DNA from: Nilaparvata lugens
Taxonomy: Eukaryota > Arthropoda > Insecta > Hemiptera > Delphacidae
DNA: 64,000 nt
Direction: 5' to 3'
NCBI RefSeq assembly: GCF_014356525.2
Contig: NC_052518.1
Span: 5,064,162-5,128,161 of the forward strand
Position 1 is the first letter of the stretch. Each line of letters starts with the position of its first letter. This document shows positions 45,865-59,162 of the stretch, one piece after another. Under the pieces are notes generated by a model. The model searched no databases, was not told the origin of the DNA, and worked only from the letters and a program-made list of their open reading frames with translations. A program made the translations under genes and the position numbers.

Positions 45865-46025
45865 ACTTCATCGAAGGTGCACTGATCAAAGTTCACAGGT
45901 TTAAACTGCGTGAGTCTCTGCCTCTAAGCGTCAGCCGAAACTGAAATCACCGCGAGCTAGTGAGAGTCCCATCGTATACTGACCAGTGACCAGTGAGCAG
46001 ACCACCACTTACTCCGGCCGGTCAG
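45865..46025 (-). promoter_or_regulatory. Possible first exon (5' UTR) and promoter region, minus strand
   Basis: This is a GC-richer island in AT-rich DNA. Read on the minus strand it ends CTTCGATGAAGTG before GTAAGTCGTC, an excellent splice donor. A 5' UTR exon of a leftward gene would look like this, and the tau-tubulin kinase is transcribed leftward, but the distance (44 kb) makes the link conjecture. The neighbouring repeats contain a diverged copy of the same end (TTCATCGAAGTTGCACTGAT). Confidence 0.3.
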
Positions 46026-46353
46026 CTATTGTGGGGTAGTGGGTGGTGTGCAACAAGGAAGTATGTCACCGCCACTCGATTTCCTCTTCTCACACCTACA
46101 TCAGAGTAGCCCTATACCTACTATCAGAGAAACATCAAAAACTAGATCTAAATATAAAAACGTGGATTGTTTATTGTACACTACTATACTTTTGGCGCCG
46201 GTTCTACAGTCAGGTCCACGTTATAATTTTGAGGCCTATTACTATACTGTATTTACTATGGTGAGGTCCTAGTTATAATGGCACAGTACCTACATCAATG
46301 CAGTCCCATACCAACTACCACAAATATAACAACAGATCTATTGACTAGTAGCA

Positions 46354-47290
<937 letters not shown>

Positions 47291-47307
47291 ACGTGAATTG
47301 TTGACAG

Positions 47308-47451
47308 TGAGGTCCCCGTTATAATTTTAAAAGGCCTATTACTATTATACTGTATTCACTATGGTGAGGTCCTCGTTATAATGGCAGTACCTACATCAAA
47401 GCAGCCCCATACCAACTACCACAAATATAACAACAGATCTGTGACTAGTAG
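47308..47451. repeat. Partial duplication of 46208-46350
   Basis: GCCTATTACTATNNTACTGT, CTATGGTGAGGTCC and GCAGNCCCATACCAACTACC occur in the same order at 46208-46350 and at 47308-47445. The family Z copy and CA tract lie between them. The MITE at 47452 landed at the end of the second copy. Confidence 0.7.
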
Positions 47452-47726
47452 CATAGAGAAACAATAGTGTAAGTAGATATCCCATGGTATAGGGAATTTA
47501 TGTCGCAACTTTTACTGTTACTTCAAGCCGATTACTGTCGATTATTGTCAATTTTCACTGTTTTGTTGGAGTGATAGTGTATGAACGGCACAATTTGAGA
47601 GATTACCAGCGTCACACAGCTGCATAGGAAAGAACTATGTGAACTATCGGCTTGGGATAACAGTAAAAGTTGCGACATAAACGCCCTATATCATGGGATA
47701 TCTACTTATGCTATAGTTTCTCTATG
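47452..47726. mobile_element. CATAGAGAAAC-type MITE (275 bp)
   Basis: It is flanked by CTAGTAG on both sides (47445-47451 and 47727-47733). It is inverted in its middle relative to the copy at 44920. Confidence 0.9.
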
Positions 47727-47956
47727 CTAGTAGTCTATGCTATTTATTTATTAAATCATTCAGAATTACACAACTTACAGAAAAGTACCACATGCTTATA
47801 AGCCCAAAACGGTTCCAATTCTAATTTATACAACAGTCCAAATGTAGGTTATTTTTGTCACTTATGTTACTATCAGAGAAAACTCAGAATGTTTATTCTA
47901 CGCTACTATACCATTGGCGCCGGCTCTATATTAGTGAGGTCTACTTACAGGAGGTC

Positions 47957-48170
47957 TAATATTATACTACTAACTTACTCATATAATTACTACCAACTTA
48001 CTCATATAATTATACTACTAACTTACTCATATAATTACTACCAACTTACTCATATAATTATACTACTAACTTACTCATATAATTACTACCAACTTACTCA
48101 TATAATTATACTACTAACTTACTCATATAATTACTACCAACTTACTCATATAATTATACTACTAACTTAC
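47957..48170 (+). repeat. 48-bp minisatellite, about 4.5 copies
   Basis: The unit contains TATACTACTAACTTACTCAT and TAATTACTACCAACTTACTC. Because 48 is a multiple of three, an open frame crosses it as a 16-residue repeat; I do not regard it as a gene. Confidence 0.9.
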
Positions 48171-48205
48171 TATAGTGATGTCCTCGTTATAATTTAGACT
48201 ATACA

Positions 48206-48494
48206 TTCTACTATAGTGAGGTCCACGTTATAATGGCAGTGTTTGTTAGCAATAGTATTGCTATCCTTGTCCATCATTCAACCTAGCTGAATAAACTTAC
48301 TGTTCTGAAAGGAAGTCTCTTTCTCGCTTTGCTCTGTTGCCAGATAGTCTCTTAACAATGTAGAATTAATAATTAATTAACAAAATATTTCATCCTTATT
48401 ATTGAAATTATTGAAAAATATAATTTCTTGCTTAATAATGCAGAAACGTACCTCATTAGAGAGGCTTTTGTTCAATTGTGAATGTAATAAAGCT

Positions 48495-48560
<66 letters not shown>

Positions 48561-49075
48561 GAAATTCATTATGAAATTATTGAAAAATATAATTTCTTGC
48601 TTAATAAAATATAATTGATTATTTTAAACGAGAATGAACCGTTAATTTGGCATCAATAAACCTGTATCAGCTATATAAGGCATTGACAAGGCAGAGAATC
48701 GGCAACGTTTTTCTCCTATCTTTCTCCCCTGCCATTATAACGTGGACCTCACTATACTATAGTGAGTATAATTTCTTGCTTAATATAATATAATTGATTA
48801 TTTTAAACGAGAATGAACCGTTAATTTTACATCAATAAACCTGTATCAGCTATATAAGGAGGCATTGCAAGGCAGAGAATCGGCAACGTTTTTCTCCTAG
48901 CCTTCTCCCCTGCCATTATAACGTGGACCTCACTATACTATAGTGAGGTGCTCGTTATAACGGCAGTGTAGAAAGATAGGAGAACAGTGTGGCCGATTTT
49001 CTCTGCCTTCTATAGAGGAAAGCAGATACCGGAATATCTGATGTGATATGAGGCATATATCTACTACTACTAGAT
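48206..49075. repeat. Cluster of three GTGAGGTCC-type MITE copies
   Basis: 48206-48755 has both ends and holds a LINE-like tail with a long TTA run (48490-48560). 48757-48943 is a second right half nearly identical to the first. 48944-49075 is a left half starting GTGAGGTGCTCGTTATAACG. The near identity of the two right halves suggests local duplication. Confidence 0.8.
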
Positions 49076-49096
49076 AATAGAGTGAGGTGCTTAATG

Positions 49097-49836
49097 AAAA
49101 AAATCTTGTGTGGTACACTCACACAACTTTCCTTGCTCATTGAACTGCAAGCCTCATTCTTAAACGAGAATAATTTATGGGAATAACATAATGACGATTG
49201 GCGGCATCAGACTACTGTATATGTGTATATATAATATTGTTTTCAGAGTACTTTTTCCTTTGTGTAAATTGTGAAATTCGATTATTTTTTTTAAATCGTC
49301 AAAACAGCTGCTCTACAGATAAAATATCTCGACTATGTTTTTTTTTATAAACTGCTCTACCTACCTACCTCATGCACGAGAGGGAGGTTACAAAGTCCAT
49401 TTCTCAAGGATGGGGTGGACCCCCCATTAGATTCCCAAGAAAAGATGGGTATGAATTTGAAAAAAATCGGTCAAGTCACTTTTGAGAAAATCGTGAAAAA
49501 CATGGTTTTTTAGTATTATCTGCCATTTTTCTTAAGAATATTACGGAGCTCCTGAAATTTTCCCAGAAATTAGGCTCATGTCAGTTGATAGGGCTTATAA
49601 ATAGCTATCCATGGTATAAATTTGAAGAAAATCGTTAGAGCCGTTTTCGAAAAAAAACCGTGAAAAAATTGGTTTTTTAGTCACTATCCGCCATTTTGAA
49701 TCGAATTTTATTGAATTTCTTGTTGTCGGATCCTCATTGTATAAGGACCTTAAGTTTAAAATTTCAAGTCAATCGGTTAATTAGGAATGGAGTTATATAG
49801 AAAACTTGAAATCAGGGTACCTTAATTTTTACTTTC
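49097..49836 (-). repeat. Family Z repeat, left arm of an inverted pair
   Basis: It begins CTTGTGTGGTACACTCACAC and ends TTGAAATCAGGGTACCTTAA. It is back to back with the next copy. Confidence 0.88.
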
Positions 49837-50945
49837 CTTGCCCTATTACCATAGGTAAGGAAAGTATTGCTTTCCAAAAAAATTAAGGTACCCTAATTTC
49901 AAGTTTTATATACGATTCAAGGTCCCCTGAGTCCAAAAACATGATTTTTGGGTGTTGGTCTGTGTGTGTGAGTGTGTGTGTATGTTTGTGAACACGATAA
50001 CTCCATTCCTAATCAACCGATTGACTCGAAATTTTAAAATTAAGGTCCTTATACCATGAGGATCCGACAATAAGAAATTCAATAAAATTGGATTCAAAAT
50101 GGCGGAAAAAATGGCGGATGATTACTAAAAAACCATGTTTTTCATGCTTTTCTCGAAAACGGCTCTAACGATTTTCTTCAAATTTATACCATGGATAGTT
50201 ATTCATAAGACCTATCAACTGACATGAGTCTCATTTCTGGGAAAATTGCAGGAGCTCCGTAATCTTGAGAACAATGGCGGATAATCACTAAAAAAAACAT
50301 TTTTTCACGGTTTTCTCGAAAACGGCTCAAACGATTTTCTTCAAATTCATACCATGGATAGCTATTGATAAGCCCTATCGACTGACATGAGTCTCATTTC
50401 TGGGAAAATTGTAGGAGCTCCGTAATATTCTTGAGAAAAATGTTGGATAATCACTAAAAAACCATGTTTTTCACGATTTTCTCAAAAATGGCTTGACCGA
50501 TTTTTTCCAAATTCATACCCTGTATAGTTATATATCAGCTCTATTAACTGGCATGAGTCTCATCCCTGAGAAATTAACAGGGAGTCCACCCCATCCTTGA
50601 GAAATGGACTTTGTAACCTCCTTTTCGTCCATGAGGTAGATGGGTAGAGCCGTTCATAAAAAGAACACATAGTCGAGATATTTCATGTGTAGAACAGCTG
50701 TTTTGACGACTTTAAAAAAAAAATCATCGAATTTCACAATTTACACAAAGGAAAAAGTACTCTGAGAACAATTATATATACACATATTATACAGAAGTCT
50801 GATCGTAGTTTCAAATAATTATGTTGCCGCCAATCGTCATTATGTTATTCCCCTAAATTATTCTCGTTAACGGGGCTTACAGTTCAATAAGCAAGGAAAT
50901 TTGTGTGAGTGTACCACACCAGATTTTTTTGGGAAAGCAATACTT
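49827..50945 (+). repeat. Family Z repeat, right arm of an inverted pair
   Basis: It opens ACTTTCCTTGCCCTATTACC and ends GTGAGTGTACCACACCAG. With the preceding copy it makes a palindrome of about 1.85 kb centred near 49845. Confidence 0.88.
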
Positions 50946-50969
50946 TCCTTACCTATGGTAATTATAGGG

Positions 50970-51225
50970 AATGAAAAAGACTAAGAAATTGTCAAAAACC
51001 ACTGATTTATTGATAATTAGAAAGACCGGTTTCGGTTATTACACCATTGTCAATCTCTGATAAACTCAGAGATTTACACTCTGTTATCAGAGATTGACAA
51101 TGGTGTAATAACCGAAACCGGTCTTTCTAATTATCAATAAATCAGTGGTTTTTTGACAATTTCTTAGTCTATTTCATTCAATATGAATAATTACCACAAT
51201 ATCAACTTCTCAACTACACAGAAAG
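50970..51225. mobile_element. Family A foldback element with target duplication
   Basis: The arms (AAAGACCGGTTTCGGTTATT and the inverse AATAACCGAAACCGGTCTTT) fold on each other. It is flanked by TAATTATAGGG (50959-50969 and 51226-51236), an 11-bp duplication, which shows family A is mobile. Confidence 0.82.
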
Positions 51226-51653
51226 TAATTATAGGGCAAGGAAAGTAAAAATGCAGTGTGAAAAGATAACCTACTGTTTATTCTTGTTTAAAATATTCAA
51301 TAACTCCATAATATTTAATATTTCCATAATTGAGATCAAAATATTTTTTGGTTGATTTTATTTCTACATTGTTAAAAAACGATCTGGAAACGTTGAAAAG
51401 GTAAGTGCTGTCTGCTTTGTCGAAGGGGGATAGCAACACCATAGTTAAATTTCAATACTCCCATTACAACGTGGATCTCACTTTATCTCAATGGAAATAT
51501 GGAGAGAGGAAATGAAGAAGAGTTGAAGTGAAAGAAGGAGAGAAGAGTAGTGATTTCGATTGAATAAACGTTAGCAATATTATAATGTTTGCATTGTATG
51601 TTAGAAAAATGGATGTATTGTGATAAAATGAAAGGGTACTTGATATCTCTTTA

Positions 51654-52630
51654 GGCCGTTTGCACAGTGTAAGTTTAAGCTAAAGCTTAAACCAAATCTG
51701 GATTTATTTTTGGTTTAAACTAAAATTCCGTTTGCACAGTTTCAGTTTAAACTCTGGGAAAGTTCAAACCTCCAAAGCAGGAGGTTTAAACCAAATAATT
51801 TGGATCAACTTGACATCTGTAAAGATTTGATGGGGAAACAGCTTTCGACTTTTGTCGAAACTTTTTCGACAGTTGTTTTTATTGCTTCTGTAGACGATAA
51901 TAATTATTTAGGTTATAGTGATTCATTATTTGAATGTAAAAATAATTATAATGGAGGAATTGATAGAAGTTTTTGATGCGATTGAAAAAGATGACTGTGA
52001 AGAAACTTTGAAACAGAAAAATGGGACAAAAACGAATAATAAATTGAAATTTCTGGGATGACAGAAAATTTTCTTACGGTTTTGCTTGAGTAAGGCAACT
52101 GCCAATTAGTATTTGATTGAATAAACCACTTGATAGAAATTAAGACAATTTTTAACAGTGGTATTTGATTAGAAAACATGTTTTAATAAAACATAACTGA
52201 GATATTTTGCTTTCAAGAGATTTCTAATAAACGAGAAAGACCGTATTAGATTCAAGAGTAACAATATAACTTTTTTATCTTACATTCTAAAATATATTTT
52301 TTGGTGCCAGCTAAACATAAGTTGTTAAAGATTTTCTTGATCGCTTTTCACTTTTATTACCGTACAGCTTACAGCTCTGTGGATTTTGAACATGAAAATA
52401 GTAGCTACATAACCTCAATATACTGATCGTTTGTAAACAAATAACAAATAAAAAATTTCCTGTAAAAATCAGTCTTCCTGATATTATAAACAATGGCATT
52501 CTATTACCAACTTAACGCTAAAGTAGTTTAACTTAAACTGCATTAGTAAATGCACTGAGAAAACCGATTCAAGTTTAAACTTTCAGATTAACTTAATCGA
52601 GTTTAGCAATCTATTCTGTGCAAACGGCCC
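51654..52630. mobile_element. Harbinger-type non-autonomous element (977 bp)
   Basis: The ends GGCCGTTTGCACAG and CTGTGCAAACGGCC are flanked by TTA on both sides. It is a longer relative of 27906-28055. Its subterminal zones repeat CAGTTTAAACT-like palindromes, and no transposase was found. Confidence 0.85.
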
Positions 52631-53546
52631 TTAGTGTTTCAATAATATTTTAACAGCCCTAAAAAAGTGACCAATAATGTAATGTTTGCATTTTTAAACA
52701 AAATAAATTTCTTGTGATGAAGTAAAAGGGTAGGCCTCCTTGATATCTTCTATTGTGTTTCAATACTTTCAGTAGCCCTAAAAAGAAAAGTGAGAAATAA
52801 TATATTGCATTTTGAACTACAGTATATTGTAAGACTGGTATGATGATGGGATCCTTGACTGAAGAAGACCATGTGGGTTGAAATGAAATGCGACTTTTGT
52901 CAATTTGTAAGAGGTGAGGGCTAAGAGGTTGAGTGCGAGTGTATTATTGTTGAGTAATAATAATTTTAGCCGACAATAAGCGTGGCCTTGTGCTATCAGG
53001 GATGCGGTTGCTCCCGCGGCCTAGTTGGCTCCTGGCATTGCTGCTATGCGCGTGCGCAAGCGTGCACAAACTCACACAAACACACACCACCGATACTTCC
53101 TCCTCATAATTCGTCAACGAAATTACCGTGGCTATAAACAAATTAAACGAACGATTATTCATTCTGTTTCCAGAAAAAAGAGCCAAGTCTACTAGTCAAT
53201 TTTAACCGTGATTAAATTTAATGACGGTTTAATTTAATTATCTATTAATCGTGAGGTGCACGTATCGTAACTCTCAGAAATGATAGTACTTTCCATGTTT
53301 TCATGGGAAAACATGTTGTATTTTTGCAAAAATGGTCAAAAATTAAAATCGCTCAAACTCTAAAGAACGATAGAACTTGACGAGATGAACAATAATATGT
53401 CATCTCATTGGCGAAATCCACTCCTATTTTTGAGTTATAAGCATTTGAAGATAAGTGATTTCTGTTATCTGTGAGTGGAGGGAAGATTATAATTATGTTT
53501 CAGCGAATAACTCACTCTGTATTGTAGCGAAACGTTATTTTATTTT
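52631..53546. other. Non-coding DNA
   Basis: GC-richer around 52975-53060 (GCGGTTGCTCCCGCGGCCTA), possibly a SINE remnant, but no Pol III boxes are convincing. No gene was found. Confidence 0.4.
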
Positions 53547-53691
53547 AAGGTGAAATAAAAAGATGTTGTCAATTCCACAAAATTTTTATTTTATTATTAG
53601 ACTGAGTCTACCACTGATGATGATGCATCGAAACTAGTTTGAACTCAAATAGAAATTTTGTGGAATTGACATCTTTTTATTCCACCTTAAT
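53547..53691. mobile_element. Small MITE with 45-bp inverted ends
   Basis: TTAAGGTGAAATAAAAAGAT at the left and the complementary ATCTTTTTATTCCACCTTAA at the right. The total is 145 bp. Confidence 0.85.
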
Positions 53692-53734
53692 ATGGAGAAA
53701 TTCCTCAACATCTCTGTGCAAAGTGTTAATTATT

Positions 53735-55550
53735 TTTCGCCCCACTTGGATGTAATGAGCTGGTTTTCGTGCGTCATATGGAGGCCGAAAATGATTGTTT
53801 TCTGACCAGGCCGGTAAAAGTTTTACGGCCCTAGGGCTGTAAAATAACCTTGAAGTCAGCTGACTCTGATTTGATGTGAACGTGTTTACAAAATGGTTTA
53901 TGAAACGAAATCATTTATGCTTCTAGAATTGAATAAAGTATTTTGCAATAAGATATTATCATTTTATTTGGATGAACGAAATACAAATGAGATATTATAA
54001 ACTATTCAAATTCAATTTTCAGAGTATAATAGAATCTAACCTCAAACCTCCTGGTACTGCGTTTATCACGGAACATAGAGGATAAACGGAATCATTTTAT
54101 GCTTCTAGAATTCAATAAAGTATTCTGCATAATATACTATCATTCTATTTGGATGAATAAAATACAGATAAGATATATTATTATAAACTATTCAAATAAT
54201 TCGATTTTCAGAGTAGGATAGAACTTCTAACCTAAACTTCCATTGACATTCAGATTGGCCAAATTTCAAGTGTGGTAAAACAGCTGATCAAAAACTTTTC
54301 ATTATTTGTGTTTATCATTCAATAATTAAAACATTTATAATAATATCATCTTATTGTCATTTGGAAGAATAAAAAGTTTAAACTCAACCTCTTACATAAT
54401 GAACATAATCTTTTAGGTTATTTAGACAAATCAGAATAAAAAATAAAAATACTTGGACAATTTCCTGATATTCAGATTACCTCAGATTTTCTAGAGCTAT
54501 GACCTTCCACTTTTGCTTTCGGAAGTGCTTATAATAGACAATAAATTATTTTCATATATATATTGTTATTTTTCTGTGTGCGAAAAATAACGTTCTCACC
54601 ATGGGCAAAAATGTTTTTCCGGCTCTCAATCTTTTCTAGTCCTCGGCCTACGGCCTCGGACTTGAAAACCGATTTCGAGCCAGAAAAGTCTCATTTTCGG
54701 CCCTAGGTGCGAAATATACTATTTCGCCCCACTTGGATGTAATGAGCTGGTTTTCGTGCGTCATATGGAGGCCGAAAATGATTGTTTTCTGACCAGGCCG
54801 GTAAAAGTTTTACGGCCCTAGGGCTGTAAAATAACCTTGAAGTCAGCTGATTCTGATTTGATGTGAACGTGTTTACAAAATGGTTTATGAAACGGAATCA
54901 GTTTATGCTTCTAGAATTCAATAAGTATTCTGCAATAAGATACTATCATTTTATTGGGATGAATAAAATACAGATAAGATATATTTATTATAAACTATTC
55001 AAATTCAATTTTCAGAGTAGGATAGAACTTCTAACCTAAACTTCCGAAGTCAACGACAACAAGCATTGTTGACGTTGACATTCAGATTGACCAAATTTCA
55101 AGTGTGCTAAAACAGCTGATCAAAAAACTTTTCATTATTTGTGTTTATTATTCAAGAATTAAAACATTTATAATAATATCATCTTATTGTTATTTGGAAG
55201 AATAAAAAGTATAAACTCAACCTCTTGCATAATCTTTTAGGTTATTTAGACAAATCAGAATAAAAAATAAAAATACTTGGACAATTTCCTGATATTCAGA
55301 TTACCTCAGATTTGCTAGAGCTATGACCTTCCTGTTTTGCTTTCGGAAGTGCCTAAAACAATATTATTCTCATATTTATATTGTTTATTTTTCTGTGTGG
55401 CGAAAAATAACGTTCTCACCATGGGAAAAAATTTTTTTCCGGCTCTCAATCTTTTCTAGTCCTCGGCCTACGGCCTCGGACTTGAAAACCGATTTCGAGC
55501 CGGAAAAGTCTCATTTTCGGCCCTAGGTGCGAAATATACTATTATTTTGC
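53735..55550 (+). repeat. Tandem pair of a 0.83-0.99-kb repeat
   Basis: Copy 1 begins TTTCGCCCCACTTGGATG at 53735 and copy 2 with the same words at 54722. Both run through GGCCGAAAATGATTGTTTTC and CGGCCTACGGCCTCGGACTT to GGCCCTAGGTGCGAAATA. Copy 1 holds an extra duplicated stretch at 53930-54180. It carries no gene. Confidence 0.88.
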
Positions 55551-56337
55551 TGCTCCTAGGGCGAAATAAAATAATAATGAATACTTGTGAAGTACAACAC
55601 CAATTTTTCAAAGAAAAATAACAATTCGAAAACAAATACAAGCAAAAACGTTGATGCAATATAAGAAATATTTTATTTAAAAAAAATATATTGAAAAAAG
55701 AAAACACAATATTACATAAGTGAGTCAATACAATTTTATCAGAGACATTGAATGCCCTAAAGGTATTCCTGTATTGAGCTTTAACAATATTTTATGTATA
55801 TATAAAAGAAAATTACACGGATGTGAGTACTCAAAGATGAGATTCTGATTAGAGAGTGGATGAAAGATTTTATGTTTCAGTGAATAATTCACACCTTATT
55901 GTAGCGAAACGTCTCATATTATAGCACAACACTTGTTAGGTCAACCTCTATCCATAGCCCGAATGTCAACCGAAACTGGAGATTTGCATTTTTCATGAAA
56001 TCCATGGATTTTGCAAAAATGGTTAAAAATTAAAATTGCTCAAACTCTCAAGAACGATAGTAATTGACGAGAGGAAGAATAATATGTCATCACATTGGCG
56101 AAAATCACTCCTATTCTTGAGTTATAAGCATTCTAAGATGAGTGATTTTTCTGATTAGAGAGTGAAGGAAAGATTCAATGTTTCAGTGAATAACTCATCT
56201 TTTATAATAAATAATTGTATGAACTACAATACGTCAATTTAAAAAAAAATGTATTGTAGCGAAACGTCTCAAATTATGCATGGGGGTTGTTTGGAAAACC
56301 ATAACTTAGTGCTTGAAAAGCCTTGCCTTGCCGATTT
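55551..56337. other. Non-coding DNA with a local duplication
   Basis: GTTATAAGCATT, GAAAGATTNNATGTTTCAGTG and TGTAGCGAAACGTCTCA occur twice (about 55860-55920 and 56120-56280), and a relative lies at 53440-53540. No gene was found. Confidence 0.5.
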
Positions 56338-56528
56338 GCAGGTTTGAAACAGCCCTTCCAGGAGCAGCACACTCAATCCGTGCACAGCTACCAATGCAAG
56401 CCCGCATCAACAGACCAGCACAAGTCTCTTCCTTCTTCGTTGTCAGCCCCTGGCACAGTCTCGTTGAACAAGCTAGTTAGAAGACCCTTTAGTCCAAGAG
56501 GATCAACTCATTCAAGCCAATCCCAAGT
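56338..56528 (+). CDS. Possible exon, identity unknown
   Basis: It starts after GCCGATTTGCAG, a plausible acceptor, and the sequence before GTATGC is a weak donor. It is clearly GC-richer than its surroundings. One frame stays open throughout (GLKQPFQEQHTQSVHSYQCK and RRPFSPRGSTHSSQSQ, a polar low-complexity type). A second frame reads RAQLPMQARINRPAQVSSFF and then stops. I recognise neither. It could be a disordered segment of a host protein or a piece of an unknown repeat. Confidence 0.35.
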
Positions 56529-56816
56529 ATGCATTCATTTGTGATCAAGATGTACGTGAATCCACAGTAGCTCTTCGTTATTTTGCACCTGAACCTCACA
56601 ACTCTTTAATTGGAATTCTCTCCTAGGGAGGAAGAAAATATCCTCTCTTATTCAACCATTCATGTTCAGTTTTAGTTGATCGAAGCCTACATATCTGATA
56701 GATATAGATAGATATATATTACGTCTGGTTGGCCTCAACGGCGTCAGACAAGTCAAAGTGCTAGCAAAGCGAGACACCATTAATTTTTAATTAAATTTAT
56801 ATCTAGTATAGAATTA

Positions 56817-57656
56817 CTATTTGTCTTTGACTCTATTACAGTAATCAAAATAGTCCTTCAGACTATAAATGCATTCCTCCTTTAGAAATAATTTCAAACT
56901 TTGTTTAAACTTTTTTATCGTTAATATTTCCCGCAACCGAATTGGTAGTACTTGGTAAATCTTTCTACCAATATAACTGGGTTTTTCTTCATACAAAGTC
57001 AATTTATGATATTCCGAGAAGGTACTCTTATGCCGTGTATTATATTCATGCGTCTTATTAATAGTCTGTAAAGAACACCTTCTAATATATACACACATTT
57101 CCAAAATATAGAGACAGGAACACTGAGAATCTCCATTTTAATAAAATAGTCCCTACAATGTGTTTGTGGATGCAACCTCAACATAGTGCGCAATGCTTTC
57201 TTTTGACAAATGAAAATTTTCTGAAGGTTACTCTCTCTAGCTCCCCATAGGGCCACTGAATATGTGAAATGTGACTCCACCAAGCAATGATAGACCGACT
57301 TCAATAGAGGCTTATTATTTAATTACTTAAATTCCTTAAGACAAAAATTCCACTCGCTATTTTACTTTCAATCTTATCCAATTGTTCCCCCCAACCCAGC
57401 CCTTCCTCCAGTTTCACCCCTAAGAAGTCCGTTGAGCTCTTGATTACCAATCCGACTCTCCAATGAATAATTTAGGTGTTTCATTGTGTCTTAACCTCCT
57501 ACTCTGATGGGTTTGTAGACACATATAATTTGTTTTCGAGGCATTCAACATCAATTTATTATTTGCAAAATATTGGCACAGACTATTCATCATAACATAG
57601 GACTCAATTTCCAATTTTCTGAAAAGGTCTATACTTCTATTACAAATTCTCTTCAA
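56817..57656 (-). pseudogene. Jockey-like LINE reverse-transcriptase remnant
   Basis: Three minus-strand frames follow in order. 57656-57444 has YFANNKLMLNASKTNYMCL, just after the polymerase site. 57304-56999 has ESHFTYSVALWGARESNLQK. 57104-56817 has NKTHEYNTRHKS and SYIGRKIYQVLPIRLREI. The breaks between them are frameshifts and a small deletion. Confidence 0.85.
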
Positions 57657-57989
57657 CAGCTAATTTTATTTGATTGTTTATATTAGTGTAGGTAACAACT
57701 ATCTACAACATGAATATCGGCTAACGCACAAGTTTATACTTATGCTAGTCGAGCCACAATATGAAAAATTATTGTACTTGACTCTCGCAAACAATGTGAA
57801 TAATAGGTATTATATCCAATCATTTCAATCTTGATTATACTTTTTATATTAGTTTATTACTGTTATATTCATAAATTGTGCATTGTTGCATTCTGTTGTA
57901 TTGAAACTTATGGTAATAAATTTGATTTGATATTAGCTTGCATTTTATTAAGTAACAGTAGGGCCCTGAATGTTATAACTATTTTCCAG

Positions 57990-58121
57990 CTGGCTGCTTT
58001 CTCTACCAATCTTGGGATGCCATATTTATAGGGTGCGTTGGTGGACTGTTGGCCTGTGTGACTATGCCTCTGATTGACAAGTTGGGCATTGATGATCCTG
58101 TGGGAGCCACTTCGGTTCATG
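57990..58121 (+). CDS. Amt: Ammonium transporter (Amt family) exon
   Basis: This is an internal exon of 132 nt, with acceptor ACTATTTTCCAG before it and donor GTAATA after it. It reads GCFLYQSWDAIFIGCVGGLL, then ACVTMPLIDKLGIDDPVGAT and SVHG. The IDDPVGAxxVHG signature is the conserved segment of Amt/MEP/Rh proteins leading into the pore helix that carries the second histidine of the twin-histidine pair; that histidine is present. The hydrophobic stretch before it is a membrane helix. These proteins conduct ammonium or ammonia across membranes. The exon begins in phase 2 and ends in phase 1. Neighbouring exons were not found in the window, so introns here are long and filled with repeats. Confidence 0.9.
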
Positions 58122-58284
58122 GTAATAATACGCTTTTCAAAGAGTTGAAACTAGTTATGTTGTGAAAAATGAGAGAGTTAGTACTTGATATTATTACTGT
58201 AAAATTGAATATTATCAAATATATAAATTATATTTAGTGGAAGAGGTTGAACTCTTGGAAACCAACGTTCGAGAACGTGTACAT

Positions 58285-59162
58285 TATAGTGAAGTCCACG
58301 TTATAATGGCAGTACCTATTTGATTAACATTGGTGTTGCTATCCTTGTATATCACTCGACGAATCAGTTATTTATTTATTTATTTATTAGATAGAGTGAA
58401 CAATACAATAGTCGGAAAAGAAAAAACAGGCTATTGCCCAAAACTTGTTCAATTTCCTGATTTTGTCACAAATCGTCCAAATATTATGTAGGTTATGTTC
58501 ACTTCAATTTCAATACCAAATCTTCAATCTGAAACTGTGAATCAGAATAAAACAGAAAATTTCAAATTTAGATAGATTGATAATGAAACTTGCGTTAAAA
58601 CAAAAACCAAACTTCAAATATTCACAAAATTATATAGAATAAAATCACTTAAATTTTGAACTCGAAAATATCACTTTCACCATAGCTACAACAGCTGTTG
58701 TTTTTTTAGTTAGCGCTATCCTTTTCTATCTCCGCAATATTGCCAGATCGTTTCCCAAGAAAAAATATGAATAATTAACAGAATCTCAACTATGAAAATG
58801 TATTACTGATTCAATAGAGAAGATAATATTACCTTGACGAATAAAATATGATTGATCATTTTATACAAGAATGAACAGTTGATACATCATCAGATAAATC
58901 AGCTACCCGTGTTTCGGATGGACACGTTAAGTCGTCGGCCCTGGCTGCCTGAAAAGCAGTCGTTAGGTCATGTCAGAGGCCCTGAAATTGATCAATTGCG
59001 ACCTGAAAACTCTGACACCAGACCTGAGCCAGCCAGGTCACTCGATATTATTATTATTTTATCAGCTAGGTATATTCTACATAAGGCAGTGGCAATGAGA
59101 GAATCGGCAACGTTCCTCTCCTATCTTTCTCCACTGGTATTATAACGTGGACCTCACTATAT
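58285..59162. mobile_element. GTGAGGTCC-type MITE with nested insertions
   Basis: It starts GTGAAGTCCACGTTATAATG and ends TTATAACGTGGACCTCAC. A TTATTTATTTATTTA-type LINE tail (from about 58375, minus strand) and a SINE-like unit (58912-59053) are inserted. Confidence 0.82.
58912..59053 (+). mobile_element. SINE-like unit with (ATT)n tail, second copy
   Basis: It runs from TTTCGGATGGACACGTTAAG to CGATATTATTATTATTTT. It is flanked by ATCAGCTA on both sides, a target duplication in the MITE. It is the same family as 3132-3290. Confidence 0.8.

Noticed and set aside
47889..48197. 102-codon frame with a 16-residue repeat
   Set aside because: It is a 48-bp AT-rich minisatellite; the peptide is a by-product of the period.
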